The notes: generated by a model from the letters alone, not told the origin. Shown: positions 42,950 through 52,318, counted from the stretch's first letter. The stretch: DNA of 64,000 nucleotides from BOG-908 sp963848205 (GCA_963848205.1 CAWKCV010000003.1:558001-622000), one strand, 5' to 3'. Program-made: numbers and translations.

Positions 42950-45166
42950 ATGACGCTCGATAAAACATCCAACGCTCCTAACGCCACTGCGGTCAGCGCG
43001 CCTGCGCCCAATCCGCTCGTGCTGTCGTCCAGCGGCGGCACGCTGCTGACGGTCGGCCAAGGCATGGAGTTCGCGACGCTGTCCGACGCCTGCAACGCTG
43101 CGCAGAGCGGCGATACGATTGCCGTCAAGGCCGGCACCTACGTGAACGATTTCACGACCGTCAATACCAGCCTGCAAATCGTGGCGGTGGGTGGCGTGGT
43201 CAACGAAGTGGCAACGGTGGAGCCGCCCAACGGCAAAGCGCTGCTGACGGCGTCGGCCAATCTGTCGATCCAGGGCTTCAGCTTCACCGGCGGTTCGGAC
43301 GGCTCGCCCGACGGCAACGTGGCCGGCATTCGCCAGCAAGGCGGCAATCTCAGCGTCAATTACTGCTATTTTCACGACCTGCAGGACGGTCTGCTGGTGG
43401 ACTCCAATCCCACCGCCACCGTCGTCGTCAACAACAGCACCTTCGTCCATAACGGCGTCGGCGACGGCTACTCCCACAACATGTATGTCAACGCGGTCGC
43501 CTCGTTCACGCTCGAGAACAGCTATTCCGCCGGCGCCAATGTGGGCCATGAGGTGAAGTCGCGCGCGATGGTCACCAACGTTCTCCACAACACCATCGTC
43601 GACGGCGCGACGGGTACTGCGAGCTACGACATCGACATCCCCAATGCCGGGGTGGCCAAGATCATCGGCAACATCATCGAGAAAGGCCCCGACGCGTCCA
43701 ACAGCTACGCGATCCATTACGGTGGCGAGACGCAGAACCTGTTCGCCAGCAACTCGCTCGAGGTCGCCAACAACACCATCCTCAACGATCTGGGCAGCCA
43801 GGGTGTCGCGGTGCTGAACCAATCCACGGTGAACGGCCTGTCGGTAACCGCGAACTTGCACAACAACCTGCTGTACGGTTTCGCACCCGACATGGTCGTT
43901 CTGGGTGCCGGCACGCAGTCGCAAAATAGTGTGCTGAAAACCGAACCGGGCTACAGCACACAAACCCCTTGGACCTCCGCACCCGTCGTCTCGATAGCAC
44001 CCGGTGCGATGTCGCTGCTGCTCTCCAACTATGGCCATACGGTCAGCGGCGGCGTGAACCATCTGACGATCAACGACACGGTCGGCCACAACACGATCAG
44101 CGGCGGCAGCGGCGGCCTCACATTGAGCGCACCCGCGGGCTGGGACATGGTGACGACGCAGATGGGGGCCAGCGACACCGTCAGCCTGGGTGCGCGCAAT
44201 TGTACCCTGGTCAGCGCCGGCGCCGACCGGATTTTTGCGCCCGGCTACTACCAGGACATCACGGCCACCGGGCAGGCGACCATCAGCGGCACCGGGTTCA
44301 ACCGCTACACCCTCAACGGCGCGGGCGAACGACTCACGCTGAACGGGGCAGGCACCGTCACGGTGGGCGGGGCAGGCGTCGCGACCGTCGTCGATGCCCA
44401 GGGTGATAGTCCGTGGACATTGCTGGCCGGTGGCAAGATCGTTCTGTTCGATCAGGCTGTGGCGGGTGCCATCGTCACCTCAGCCACGGTATCCGGCGGC
44501 AGCGCGCAGGGCTGGCTCGGCAATAACGGCACGGTGTCCGTCAACACCGGCGACGGTGGCGCCAGGGTGCAGACCGGAAGCGGCCCGGTCACGGTAAATG
44601 GCGGCGCGGGCGCTGACACGCTGCTCGCCGGCACGGGCAGCGCCACGTTCAATCTCGGTGGCGGCGCCGACCAGATCTTCTTCGGCAGCGGTTCGGCCAG
44701 CGTGAATGGCGGGGCCGGGGCCGACAGCTACAATTTTCAATCCGGCAGCGGCGGCTCGGACACGGTGTCCGGCTTCAAGACCGCGACGGACACGCTGCAT
44801 TTCAACGGCTTCGCGGCTAACCCCGTCATGTCCGAGAATGCGGTGGGTGCCGACGCGGTGCTGGTGCTGTCCGACGGCACGACCGTCACCTTCACCGGGC
44901 TGGCAAACGCCACGCTTGTCGCAGGCAAGACGACCGGCGGGTTTGCGGCGCACGCCAACGCAACCCTGGGCGGCGCCGCTTCCCTGGTTGCCGAGCCGGC
45001 AGCGGGGCTGGTGCTGACCGCCGCCGACCATAACGCGGTGCCAGAGACCGCCATGACAACCCATATCGAGGTGCTGCCGCCCGGTCTGGGCGCCTATCTC
45101 AGCGAAATCGGGGCCGGCGCTGTGCACATGCCGATCAATCTGCACTACCACCCCGGCGTGCATTGA
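42950..45166 (+). CDS. Large beta-helix / RTX-like secreted protein
   Basis: The 738-residue protein has no cleavable signal. Residues 30-320 form a parallel beta-helix paralogous to the gene before it. Residues 350-650 are Gly/Asn/Asp-rich beta-roll repeats (NGGAGADTLLAGTGSATFNL, LGGGADQIFFGSGSASVNGG) ending in the RTX-like SGSGGSDTVSGFKTATDTLH segment. This suggests calcium-dependent folding and type I secretion through a C-terminal signal. ATG 42950 follows GGGAAAAG. It is probably an extracellular polysaccharide-active or adhesive protein; no secretion genes are visible in the window. Confidence 0.82.
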   Translation: MTLDKTSNAPNATAVSAPAPNPLVLSSSGGTLLTVGQGMEFATLSDACNAAQSGDTIAVKAGTYVNDFTTVNTSLQIVAVGGVVNEVATVEPPNGKALLTASANLSIQGFSFTGGSDGSPDGNVAGIRQQGGNLSVNYCYFHDLQDGLLVDSNPTATVVVNNSTFVHNGVGDGYSHNMYVNAVASFTLENSYSAGANVGHEVKSRAMVTNVLHNTIVDGATGTASYDIDIPNAGVAKIIGNIIEKGPDASNSYAIHYGGETQNLFASNSLEVANNTILNDLGSQGVAVLNQSTVNGLSVTANLHNNLLYGFAPDMVVLGAGTQSQNSVLKTEPGYSTQTPWTSAPVVSIAPGAMSLLLSNYGHTVSGGVNHLTINDTVGHNTISGGSGGLTLSAPAGWDMVTTQMGASDTVSLGARNCTLVSAGADRIFAPGYYQDITATGQATISGTGFNRYTLNGAGERLTLNGAGTVTVGGAGVATVVDAQGDSPWTLLAGGKIVLFDQAVAGAIVTSATVSGGSAQGWLGNNGTVSVNTGDGGARVQTGSGPVTVNGGAGADTLLAGTGSATFNLGGGADQIFFGSGSASVNGGAGADSYNFQSGSGGSDTVSGFKTATDTLHFNGFAANPVMSENAVGADAVLVLSDGTTVTFTGLANATLVAGKTTGGFAAHANATLGGAASLVAEPAAGLVLTAADHNAVPETAMTTHIEVLPPGLGAYLSEIGAGAVHMPINLHYHPGVH

Positions 45167-45248
45167 GGCAGCAGCTAGCCGTTGGAAGAAGGGCCAAGAA
45201 CTCTGCGTTCCACGTCGCGCGCTCGTTACGGCGCCGGCGAGAACAACG

Positions 45249-45296
45249 CAAAAGTTTTTGGTCCTTTTTTCCAAAAAAGGACTGCTTCCTTCCTCC
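45249..45296 (-). repeat. Interspersed hairpin repeat, copy 7 (inverted)
   Basis: CAAAAGTTTTTGG, then TCCTTTTTT and AAAAAAGGA arms around CC, then CTGCTTCCTTCC. It is unpaired and lies just before the small membrane-protein gene. Confidence 0.8.
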
Positions 45297-45319
45297 TCTC
45301 ATTTAATTTAGACAAGGGC

Positions 45320-45511
45320 ATGGAAGCTGCCCTCCTCTTCATCAATCTCTGCGTCATGTTGCTGCTCGTCTTCTGGTCGGCCCGTGTCGACAGCCCAGGC
45401 AAGCAGCTCAGCGGGCGCGGACCCTTCGACATGACGCAAGGGGCGGACTGCGACCATCGCCGGCAGAAGAACCTCGGCTATCAGCCGCCTGACCAGACGG
45501 GCGAGTTCTAG
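45320..45511 (+). CDS. Small single-pass membrane protein
   Basis: ATG 45320 after AAGGG opens a 63-residue frame. One hydrophobic segment (AALLFINLCVMLLLVFWSA) precedes a polar tail rich in Gln, Asp and Gly (PFDMTQGADCDHRRQKNLGY). It lies eight bases before the O-ligase gene, so it is likely to be translated with it and to reside in the inner membrane. I recognise no family. Its close spacing and clean start argue for a real gene. Confidence 0.6.
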   Translation: MEAALLFINLCVMLLLVFWSARVDSPGKQLSGRGPFDMTQGADCDHRRQKNLGYQPPDQTGEF

Positions 45512-45519
45512 CACCTCGC

Positions 45520-46875
45520 ATGCGCGACCTTCTCTTTGCAATCTTCTTCGGTCTGTGGTTGCCGCTCATCCTGCGGTTCCCGCATATCGGTGCGATGCTG
45601 TGGGCCTGGCTGTCGTTCGTTTCTCCCGACGATTATCTGTATGGCTTCATGACATCGCTGCCGCTCAGCAAGATCGTCGCCGTGCTCACCCTCGTATCGA
45701 TCGTGCTTCATCGGGACGGACGAAAGCCCTATCTCGACGGTCCGATGGCGATGATGCTCGGCCTGACGGCGGTGGGCCTTGTCTCGGCCAGCATCTCGCT
45801 CACGCCGATGCCGTTCAACTGGGATCTGTGCGTCAAGGTCGTCAAGATCGTCGTGCTGTCCTTCGTGCTGACAAGCGTCATCACCACGCGCCGCCGGCTG
45901 CAGGCGGTGGTCGCCGCCGTAGCACTGGGGCTTGCCTTCAACGGGGTCGATGAAGGGCTCAAGGTCGTGCTGTCGGCTGGCGGGCACCATGTCGTCGGCG
46001 TCGCCACGATGGGCGACAACAACGCGTTTGCCGTGGGCATGCTGATGTGCATCCCGATGTTGCTGTTCCTGTATCAGACGACGGTAAACGCACCGATGCG
46101 CTGGGGCATCCTCGTCGCGATGGCGCTCTGCACGGTGGCCGTGATCGGCACCTACTCGCGCGGCGGATTCGTGGGTCTTGTCACCATGGCGATCGGCCTG
46201 ATTGCGCTCAACCGCAACAAGATACGCAACAGCTTCGGCGTGCTGGGCGCCGGCCTGCTGCTTCTGCTGCTGGCGCCGGCAAGCTGGTTCACCCGTATCC
46301 ATTCGCTGGGCGACGCCGGCGAGGACGGCTCGTTCATGGACAGGGTGACGGCCTGGAAGGTGAGCACATTGATGGCGTTGCAGCGGCCGCTGACCGGCGG
46401 AGGCTTTCACGCAATCCAGGACACCAGGGTATGGCTGCATTTCACGCCCGGCATCGGGCTGTTCGACTTCATCGAGACCCCGGCGCCCCGCCCGGAGGCG
46501 ATGGCAGCGCACAGCATCTATTTCGAAGTGCTGGGCGACTTGGGGTTTCTCGGCCTGTTTTTCTTCGTCAGCATGCTCGTGCTCGCGATCATCGCCTGTG
46601 GCCGGATCAACCGGCTCAGCCGCTTGCACGACGATCTCGCCTGGATGGGCAATCTGGCCGGCATGCTCAGGCTGTCCATCATCGTGTACATGGTCGCCGG
46701 CGCGGCGCTCAGCTTCGGCTATTTTGAAGGCATCTACGTGATCGTGGCGACCGTCTCGGTCACCCTGCGCATGCTGCAGTGCGAACTGGCACTCCGCCCC
46801 GCGGTCGACACGCAGCACGCATCGCAGGACGGCGAAGCGCTCTGGGACGATGCAGGATACGCGGTCGCCACGTGA
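45520..46875 (+). CDS. Wzy/O-antigen-ligase-like membrane protein, exosortase-system type
   Basis: The 451-residue protein has about ten to twelve membrane segments and a large loop around residues 290-330. The opening MRDLLFAIFFGLWLPLILRF and SFVSPDDYLYGF, with YSRGGFVGL and HSIYFEVLGDLGFLGL, fit the putative O-glycosylation ligases linked to exosortase A. These polymerise or transfer lipid-linked glycans in the periplasm. It overlaps the following glycosyltransferase gene by 26 bp and sits among polysaccharide genes. No exosortase is in the window. Confidence 0.85.
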   Translation: MRDLLFAIFFGLWLPLILRFPHIGAMLWAWLSFVSPDDYLYGFMTSLPLSKIVAVLTLVSIVLHRDGRKPYLDGPMAMMLGLTAVGLVSASISLTPMPFNWDLCVKVVKIVVLSFVLTSVITTRRRLQAVVAAVALGLAFNGVDEGLKVVLSAGGHHVVGVATMGDNNAFAVGMLMCIPMLLFLYQTTVNAPMRWGILVAMALCTVAVIGTYSRGGFVGLVTMAIGLIALNRNKIRNSFGVLGAGLLLLLLAPASWFTRIHSLGDAGEDGSFMDRVTAWKVSTLMALQRPLTGGGFHAIQDTRVWLHFTPGIGLFDFIETPAPRPEAMAAHSIYFEVLGDLGFLGLFFFVSMLVLAIIACGRINRLSRLHDDLAWMGNLAGMLRLSIIVYMVAGAALSFGYFEGIYVIVATVSVTLRMLQCELALRPAVDTQHASQDGEALWDDAGYAVAT

Positions 46876-47989
46876 TCGGCCCGCGCGGGTGAACAGTTTG
46901 GCGGCACCAGCGGACGCGCATGGATCATCGCCGGTAGTGCATGTATTTTCGCGCTATCCGATGCAGGGCACGCCCTTCGACCACGCGCTGCAAGCCTCCG
47001 GCATACCCTACCGTCTGTTCTGCGAAACGGTGAACCTGCGCTACCGCTCGGCTGCCGGTCTGGTGTTCGGCGTCTATCCCCGCCTGGCCTTGTTCGCCCT
47101 GCGCAAGGCCGTCGCCTCGCTCGCTCTAGCCAGACCGCACCCCGACGTGGCGATCGTGGGCACCGACGTGGAGGCGGTCGTGGTGGGCGTCGTGCGGTCG
47201 CTGTTCAGCCCGCGCACGCGCCTGGTGTTCGAAACCTTCATCGTGACACCGCGGCGCAACAGGCTGCTCGATCGGCTCTACGATGCCTATCTCCGTCTGG
47301 TCCTGTCGCAATGCGCGCTGGCGATCTGCCATTCCAGCCTGGAAGTGACGCGCTATCGGCAGGCCTTCCCGCACACGGGCTGCCGCTTCGCCTTCGTGCC
47401 GTTCGGCACATCGGTCGAGGCGCGCCATCGGCTGATGCAAGTTCGTGACGCCGCCTGCGACGACCCGTCGCACGCCGCCATCGTCACCGCCGGCCGTTCG
47501 GGGCGCGATTACGCGACACTCGCCGCCGCCGTCGCCGGGCTCGATTGCCGGCTCGAGATCATCTGCGACACCGCGCCGCCAACCCAGGATGTCGCCGAGA
47601 ACAAGCAGGTGACCATCCGACGGGATTGCGCGGGCGATGACTATATCGAAGCCTTGTCGCACTCGCTTTTCGTCGTGGTGCCGCTTTCCGCGGACGATAT
47701 CTCGGCCGGCCAGATGGTGCTGCTGCACGCCGCCGCGCTGGAGCGCGCGGTGATCATCACCCGCACGCCGACGACCCAGGAATACGCGCAAGATGGCGTG
47801 GACGCGCTCATGGTCGATCTGGGCGATGTCGGTCAGATGCGGGCGGCCATCCAACGCCTGTTGGACGATCCTGTGTTGCGCCATCGGTTGGCGGTCGGTG
47901 CGCGCGAGCGGTTCGAGCGCGACCACAGCACCCAGGGTTATGTGCGCAACCTGCTGGGCACGATCGGGCGCACATTTGCGTCCGGATAG
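46850..47989 (+). CDS. Glycosyltransferase (GT-B like)
   Basis: The 379-residue product has a divergent GT-B layout: VVHVFSRYPMQGTPFDHALQ, CHSSLEVTRYRQAFP, AAIVTAGRSGRDYATLAAAV and a donor-site-like VVVPLSADDISAGQMVLLHA. The start is uncertain. ATG 46850 lies inside the O-ligase gene, while GTG 46889 would start just after its stop; neither has a strong ribosome site. Context suggests that it builds the exported polysaccharide. Confidence 0.75.
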   Translation: MQDTRSPRDRPARVNSLAAPADAHGSSPVVHVFSRYPMQGTPFDHALQASGIPYRLFCETVNLRYRSAAGLVFGVYPRLALFALRKAVASLALARPHPDVAIVGTDVEAVVVGVVRSLFSPRTRLVFETFIVTPRRNRLLDRLYDAYLRLVLSQCALAICHSSLEVTRYRQAFPHTGCRFAFVPFGTSVEARHRLMQVRDAACDDPSHAAIVTAGRSGRDYATLAAAVAGLDCRLEIICDTAPPTQDVAENKQVTIRRDCAGDDYIEALSHSLFVVVPLSADDISAGQMVLLHAAALERAVIITRTPTTQEYAQDGVDALMVDLGDVGQMRAAIQRLLDDPVLRHRLAVGARERFERDHSTQGYVRNLLGTIGRTFASG

Positions 47990-48088
47990 CACGCGCGCCT
48001 GATCGCAATGCTCATTCTGCTGCCCGATTTTTGCGCCGGGCGCTTCGATGTGTCATTTGCGGCAACCGACAAAGGATAGTGGCGCGGC

Positions 48089-49633
48089 ATGGATACCGAT
48101 ACCGGAATCGTGGAGCCGCCTGCCGATCCGGCCACGCCCGACATGGGGGGAATGTTACGGGGCTCGTCGCTCTACCTCGTCGGCAACATCGTGTTCAAGG
48201 CGGTGGGTTTCGTGATGATCCCGTTCTATGCGGGATACTTGTCCACCGAAGAATACGGCACCCTGAACCTGCTGGAACTCGCCACCTCCATCACCGCCAT
48301 CACGTTCGGCCTGCAGAGCCTGGGCCAGTCGCTGGTGCGCATCTATCATGACCAGACCGACGATACGGCACGGCGCCAGGCCGCCTCGACATCGTTGCTG
48401 GCGGCCATGTTGTTGGCCGGATTGGTCGTGCTGTTCGGCATCGCGTTCGCAGGCCCGATCTCGCGCCTGGTCAATCTGGGCGGCAGCGCCGGTCTGTTGC
48501 GGCTGGCATTCGCCGCTATGTTCTTCAGCAGCATCGCCGAGCTCGTGCTCGTCTATGAACGCATCCATGCGCGCGCTCGCTTCTATCTTGCATATTCGCT
48601 CGTCACCTTATTCTGCACGCTGGCACTCAATATTGCGATGATCGGCTGGCTCCGCCTCGGTGTTTACGGTTTCATCATTAGCAAGCTGAGCATTGCCACG
48701 GCGGGCTGCCTGTTCCTGTTGTGGCGCGGCTTTCACGAAATCGGCGTGGCGTGGCGTGCGGCCATGGCGCGCGCGCTGGCGCGGTTCGCAGCCCCGCTCA
48801 TCGTCTCGGGCGCATGCTATTTCGGCATCCATTTTTCCGACCGCATGTTCCTCGCCCATGTCAGCCGCGCCGAGGTCGGCGTCTATTCGCTCGCCTATAA
48901 TTTCGCTTTCCTGCTCAGCGTTCTCATTGGCGACAGCTTCAACAAAAGCTGGGGCGTGTCGTTCTACGGGCTCGCATCCGGGGAGGGCTGGCAGAGCAGG
49001 TTCGTGCAGGTCGGACGCTGGCTGGTGTTCGTATTGGGCACTGGCGCCATCGGAATCTCGCTGTTCGGGCGCGACGTTCTGGTGCTCATGGTTCCGGCCA
49101 GTTACGATCCACCCAAGCTGCTTCTGCCGGTTCTCGTCTTCGGTTATTTCCTGCGCGAAGTTGGCGACTTCTTCAGTTCGATCCTGCTCATCGGTTCCGG
49201 ATCGGGGCTCGTGGGCCGCATCGCGGTGTTCGGCGCAGTGCTCAACCTGGCGCTCAATGCGCTCCTCATTCCGCCTTATGGAATATGGGGTGCGGCGTGG
49301 GCGACCTTCGGCACATGGGCGGTCTATTGTCTTGTGTGCTGGATCGCAGCCTGGCGTCTGCGTGGCGTCAGCATGCAACCGGGCTCGCTTGCGATCATGC
49401 TCATCCTGTCGGTCGCGTGTCTCGGCGCACAACCTGCCTGGGCCTCTTTCGGTGCAGTTGCCAAGCTTGCACTCGATGTATTGGCGTTCGGATTGTTTTT
49501 GGGCATCGCCTGGTTTGCCTATCTCAACCGCACGGAACGGATGGATGCATTCTCCTTCGCCCGGCGCATTCTGAGCTTGGCGGGCATTGCACGCGCCCAC
49601 ACTGCGACAAACCCCGGACTGACAGAATCGTGA
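48089..49633 (+). CDS. Oligosaccharide flippase (Wzx-like, MATE/MOP superfamily)
   Basis: The 514-residue protein has about 12-14 membrane segments. GGMLRGSSLYLVGNIVFKAV with FVMIPFYAGYLSTEEYGTLN is the typical N-terminal block of Wzx/RfbX polysaccharide flippases, and SFNKSWGVSFYG falls in the central loop. It would flip undecaprenyl-linked units to the periplasm for the O-ligase-like protein encoded upstream. The 99-bp gap before it shows no clear feature. Confidence 0.88.
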   Translation: MDTDTGIVEPPADPATPDMGGMLRGSSLYLVGNIVFKAVGFVMIPFYAGYLSTEEYGTLNLLELATSITAITFGLQSLGQSLVRIYHDQTDDTARRQAASTSLLAAMLLAGLVVLFGIAFAGPISRLVNLGGSAGLLRLAFAAMFFSSIAELVLVYERIHARARFYLAYSLVTLFCTLALNIAMIGWLRLGVYGFIISKLSIATAGCLFLLWRGFHEIGVAWRAAMARALARFAAPLIVSGACYFGIHFSDRMFLAHVSRAEVGVYSLAYNFAFLLSVLIGDSFNKSWGVSFYGLASGEGWQSRFVQVGRWLVFVLGTGAIGISLFGRDVLVLMVPASYDPPKLLLPVLVFGYFLREVGDFFSSILLIGSGSGLVGRIAVFGAVLNLALNALLIPPYGIWGAAWATFGTWAVYCLVCWIAAWRLRGVSMQPGSLAIMLILSVACLGAQPAWASFGAVAKLALDVLAFGLFLGIAWFAYLNRTERMDAFSFARRILSLAGIARAHTATNPGLTES

Positions 49634-49806
49634 TCATAACAAGGCTGAAACGAGGCAACTTTATGTCCTCACGCGCTATTTGATGAGCTTCATAACGTAA
49701 CGCTCCGATACGAGCGCGGCAGTACGCAACATTTCGTTCGATTGCTGCGCGTTGCAACGCAATTGGGTTTGCACCACGTTGCTGACTGTAGAGAAGGAAC
49801 AACATC

Positions 49807-51078
49807 ATGCGTCCGCGTCTATCTGTTCTCGTTCATAACGCGATGAGAACCACGATTCTCACGCCCATCCTTGCCGCGGGATTGCTGGCAGCGCCACTGA
49901 CGATGCTCGCGCCAGCCCCTGCGAAGGCGCAGATCGGCCTCGGCGTCAGCATCAACATCGCACCGCCCGCGCTGCCGATCTATGAGCCGCCGCCGCTGCC
50001 AGGTCCGGGCTACATCTTCACGCCGGGCTATTGGTCGTATGGCGAAGCTGGTTACTACTGGGTTCCGGGTACTTGGGTACTGCCGCCGTCACCCGGTTTG
50101 CTTTGGACACCTGGCTACTGGGGTTTCGAGAGCGGCATATATCAATTCAACGGCGGCTATTGGGGCCCGCATGTCGGCTTCTACGGCGGCATCAACTACG
50201 GCTTCGGCTATGTCGGCACCGGGTTCTTCGGCGGCGAATGGCGTGGCGGCGGCTTCTTCTATAACCGCGCGGCATTCGGTGGTGGCGGCAATGTCTTCAA
50301 CAACGTGCACAACGTCTATGAGAACCGCACCGTCATCAACAACACGGTGATCAACCGCACCAGCTTCAACGGACCCGGCGGCATTGCTGCCCGCCCGACG
50401 GCGCAGGAAGCAGCGTTCACCCATGAACGGCACGTCGAGCCCACACCGGCCCAGTTGCAGCATCGCGAACTGGCTGCCCGCCAGCCCGATCTGCGTGCGT
50501 CCGTCAACCACGGCGCGCCGGCCATCGCGGCCACGCCGCGGCCGGCCGAGTTCCACGGCGCCGGCGTCGTACGTGCCAATGCGGCCGCGGCCCGTTCTGG
50601 CGAAGCGGCCCGTCCTGGCGAAGCAGCCCGTCCTGGCGAAGCAGCCCGTCCTGGCGAAGCAGCCCGTCCGAACGGTGTCGCCCGCCCGGGCGAGGCTACC
50701 CGCCCCGGCGCCGCCCGTCCGGGTATTGCCCGCCCGGGTGAAGCCGCCCGTTCGCCGGCGTTGCGTGAGCCCGGGACCCACCCGGCGCTGCGCCAGCCTG
50801 CAGGAGAAGCACGCCAGCCCGGCCAGGCGCACGTCGCCCGTCCGGCAGGCGAACCCGGCATGAACCGGCCGGAAGCGATGCATACCTCCGCCGGTCCGCG
50901 TCCGATGGCCGAGCCTCGCCCGATGGGTCAGCCGCACCCAATGGGTCAGCCTCGCCCCATGGGTCAGCCTCACCCGATGGGTCAGCCTCACCCGATGGGT
51001 CAGCCCCATCCGATGGCGGCGCCGCATCCTGCGGGCGCGCCGCACCCGGGTCCTGGCGGTCGTCCAGAGCATCACTGA
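49807..51078 (+). CDS. YXWGXW-repeat exported protein with low-complexity C-terminal region
   Basis: The 423-residue product starts at ATG 49807 after GAAGGA and has a signal ending near PAKAQIGLG. Residues 45-140 hold YXWGXW-type aromatic repeats (PGYWSYGEAGYYWVPGTW, WTPGYWGFESG, GGYWGPHVGFYGG). The last third is low complexity: PGEAAR units (50587-50670) and PMGQPH units (50921-51014), each from an 18-bp tandem repeat. It is probably surface-associated. The 173-bp gap before it has only a CGTTGCAACG palindrome near 49749. A hairpin at 51088-51113 follows. Confidence 0.8.
   Translation: MRPRLSVLVHNAMRTTILTPILAAGLLAAPLTMLAPAPAKAQIGLGVSINIAPPALPIYEPPPLPGPGYIFTPGYWSYGEAGYYWVPGTWVLPPSPGLLWTPGYWGFESGIYQFNGGYWGPHVGFYGGINYGFGYVGTGFFGGEWRGGGFFYNRAAFGGGGNVFNNVHNVYENRTVINNTVINRTSFNGPGGIAARPTAQEAAFTHERHVEPTPAQLQHRELAARQPDLRASVNHGAPAIAATPRPAEFHGAGVVRANAAAARSGEAARPGEAARPGEAARPGEAARPNGVARPGEATRPGAARPGIARPGEAARSPALREPGTHPALRQPAGEARQPGQAHVARPAGEPGMNRPEAMHTSAGPRPMAEPRPMGQPHPMGQPRPMGQPHPMGQPHPMGQPHPMAAPHPAGAPHPGPGGRPEHH
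50587..50670 (+). repeat. 18-bp tandem coding repeat (PGEAAR)
   Basis: About four to five near-identical 18-bp units of the type CGTCCTGGCGAAGCAGCC encode consecutive PGEAAR hexapeptides. Near-identity of DNA as well as protein suggests recent slippage or recombination. Confidence 0.8.
50921..51014 (+). repeat. 18-bp tandem coding repeat (PMGQPH)
   Basis: About five units of the type CCGATGGGTCAGCCTCAC encode PMGQPH/R hexapeptides near the C-terminus of the same protein. The units differ at a few third positions. Confidence 0.8.
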
Positions 51079-51087
51079 GCCGAACCG

Positions 51088-51113
51088 AAGGGGGCCGGGA
51101 AACCGGCCCCTTT
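51088..51113. terminator. Bidirectional terminator with GAAA tetraloop
   Basis: AAGGGGGCCGG pairs with CCGGCCCCTTT around GAAA, just after the YXWGXW gene and right next to the stop of the convergent glycosyltransferase. T-runs and A-runs flank it, so it can serve both strands. Confidence 0.85.
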
Positions 51114-52253
51114 CTAAATTTTACCGGTCACCCGGCGGAACAGCGCGATCTGGCCGGCACTCGTCGCGTCCCAGCTGAAAGCTTCCGCATAGCGCCGCGT
51201 CGCGCCGCGATCGATCGGCGAGGCTTCCCAGGCCTTCACCGCCTCGGCAATGGCCTCCCCATGACGGGCCCTCGTGATCGTCCCAGCCTCCGGCGCGCCC
51301 ACGACCTCCGGGTTGCCCGCAATCGGGCTCGCGATGACGGGCGTACCGCAGGCCATCGACTCCAGAAGCACGTTCGCCCAACCCTCCCGCGACGAGGACA
51401 GCACCGAAAGGTCGGCCGCGCTGTACAGGCTGGCGAGCTCCGAATGGGGCAGGGCGCCCAGCAGCCGCACCCGGTCGCCGACGCCAAGCCGCGCCGCATG
51501 TTCCGCAAGACGAGCCTGCTCCGGTCCCGCGCCGGCAATCAGCAGCGTCCAACCGGCAAGCAGGGCGAGCGCATCGATCGTCAGATCGTGCCCCTTGCGC
51601 TCAATCAGCGCCCCAACGCTGACCAGAACACGATTTTCAACGCCAAACCGGCGACGGGATTGTAACACGTCCTGTGGCCGGAATGTGGCGAGGTCGACGC
51701 CGTTGCGCAGCACGGTGATTTTGCCTGCCTGCGCGCCCAGCGCGATGAGGGCGTCGCGCAGGCCGGAACTCACCGTCACCACAGCCGCGGCTTGCGCCGC
51801 GGCGTGAAGGATCATGCGCCGTGCCGATGGGTAATCGGGAAACTGCGTGATGTCGGACCCGCGTGCGGTAATCACCACCGGCACGCCCATGCGCCGGCCA
51901 AGCCTGACCGCCGCCACCCCGTCGGGATAGAAATAGTGCGCGTCGATCGCATCGTACGATGCACCCGCTGCCAGCGCGCCGGCAGCGGCACGATACAGCA
52001 GCCGCGGCGCCACGCGCATGCCCACTGCCGGAATCGACAGCCAGCGCGGATGGCGCACCTGCAAGCCATGCCGTGTCTCCTGCCCCGCGACAGGGCCGGC
52101 ATTGCGCCCCGGAAACCAGGCGACCGGTGCCAATACGTCCGCCCGGACCTCGCCCGTGGCGACAAGGTGGCGCAGGCGGTTTTCCACGAACACGCCGTGG
52201 TTCGGCTGCTGGCTGTTCGGGTAGAGTGTCGTAAAAGTCAGGAGGTTCAGCAA
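51114..52253 (-). CDS. GT4-family glycosyltransferase
   Basis: The 379-residue enzyme begins LNLLTFTTLYPNSQQPNHGV with FVENRLRHL, a start typical of GT4 enzymes in exosortase-type polysaccharide loci, and has ITVLRNGVDLATFRPQD, VLVSVGALIERKGHDLTIDA and the donor motif SREGWANVLLESMACGTPVI. The start is TTG 52253; no ATG fits the conserved N-terminus. It forms the right end of the polysaccharide region and is convergent with the YXWGXW gene. Confidence 0.88.
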   Translation of the reverse strand: MLNLLTFTTLYPNSQQPNHGVFVENRLRHLVATGEVRADVLAPVAWFPGRNAGPVAGQETRHGLQVRHPRWLSIPAVGMRVAPRLLYRAAAGALAAGASYDAIDAHYFYPDGVAAVRLGRRMGVPVVITARGSDITQFPDYPSARRMILHAAAQAAAVVTVSSGLRDALIALGAQAGKITVLRNGVDLATFRPQDVLQSRRRFGVENRVLVSVGALIERKGHDLTIDALALLAGWTLLIAGAGPEQARLAEHAARLGVGDRVRLLGALPHSELASLYSAADLSVLSSSREGWANVLLESMACGTPVIASPIAGNPEVVGAPEAGTITRARHGEAIAEAVKAWEASPIDRGATRRYAEAFSWDATSAGQIALFRRVTGKI

Positions 52254-52266
52254 AACACACTCTTCA

Positions 52267-52312
52267 AGAAACAGTCTTCTTTTCTGAAGAAAAGAAGCAA
52301 AAGACTTTTGAA
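52267..52312 (+). repeat. Interspersed hairpin repeat, copy 8
   Basis: AGAAACAGT, then CTTCTTTTCT and AGAAAAGAAG arms around GA, then CAAAAGACTTTTG. It lies between purB and the glycosyltransferase. Confidence 0.75.
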
Positions 52313-52318
52313 AATTGG

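Noticed and set aside
42935..44089. 384-residue minus-strand open frame over the beta-helix/RTX gene
   Set aside because: The plus-strand protein has a recognisable fold and repeats; the antisense frame has none and no upstream ribosome site.
45508..46818. 436-residue minus-strand open frame over the O-ligase gene
   Set aside because: The plus-strand product has clear membrane segments and family motifs; the antisense product is a charged low-complexity shadow.
50587..51014. Possible CRISPR-like repeats
   Set aside because: The units are contiguous with no spacers, are in frame and encode hexapeptides, so they are coding tandem repeats.
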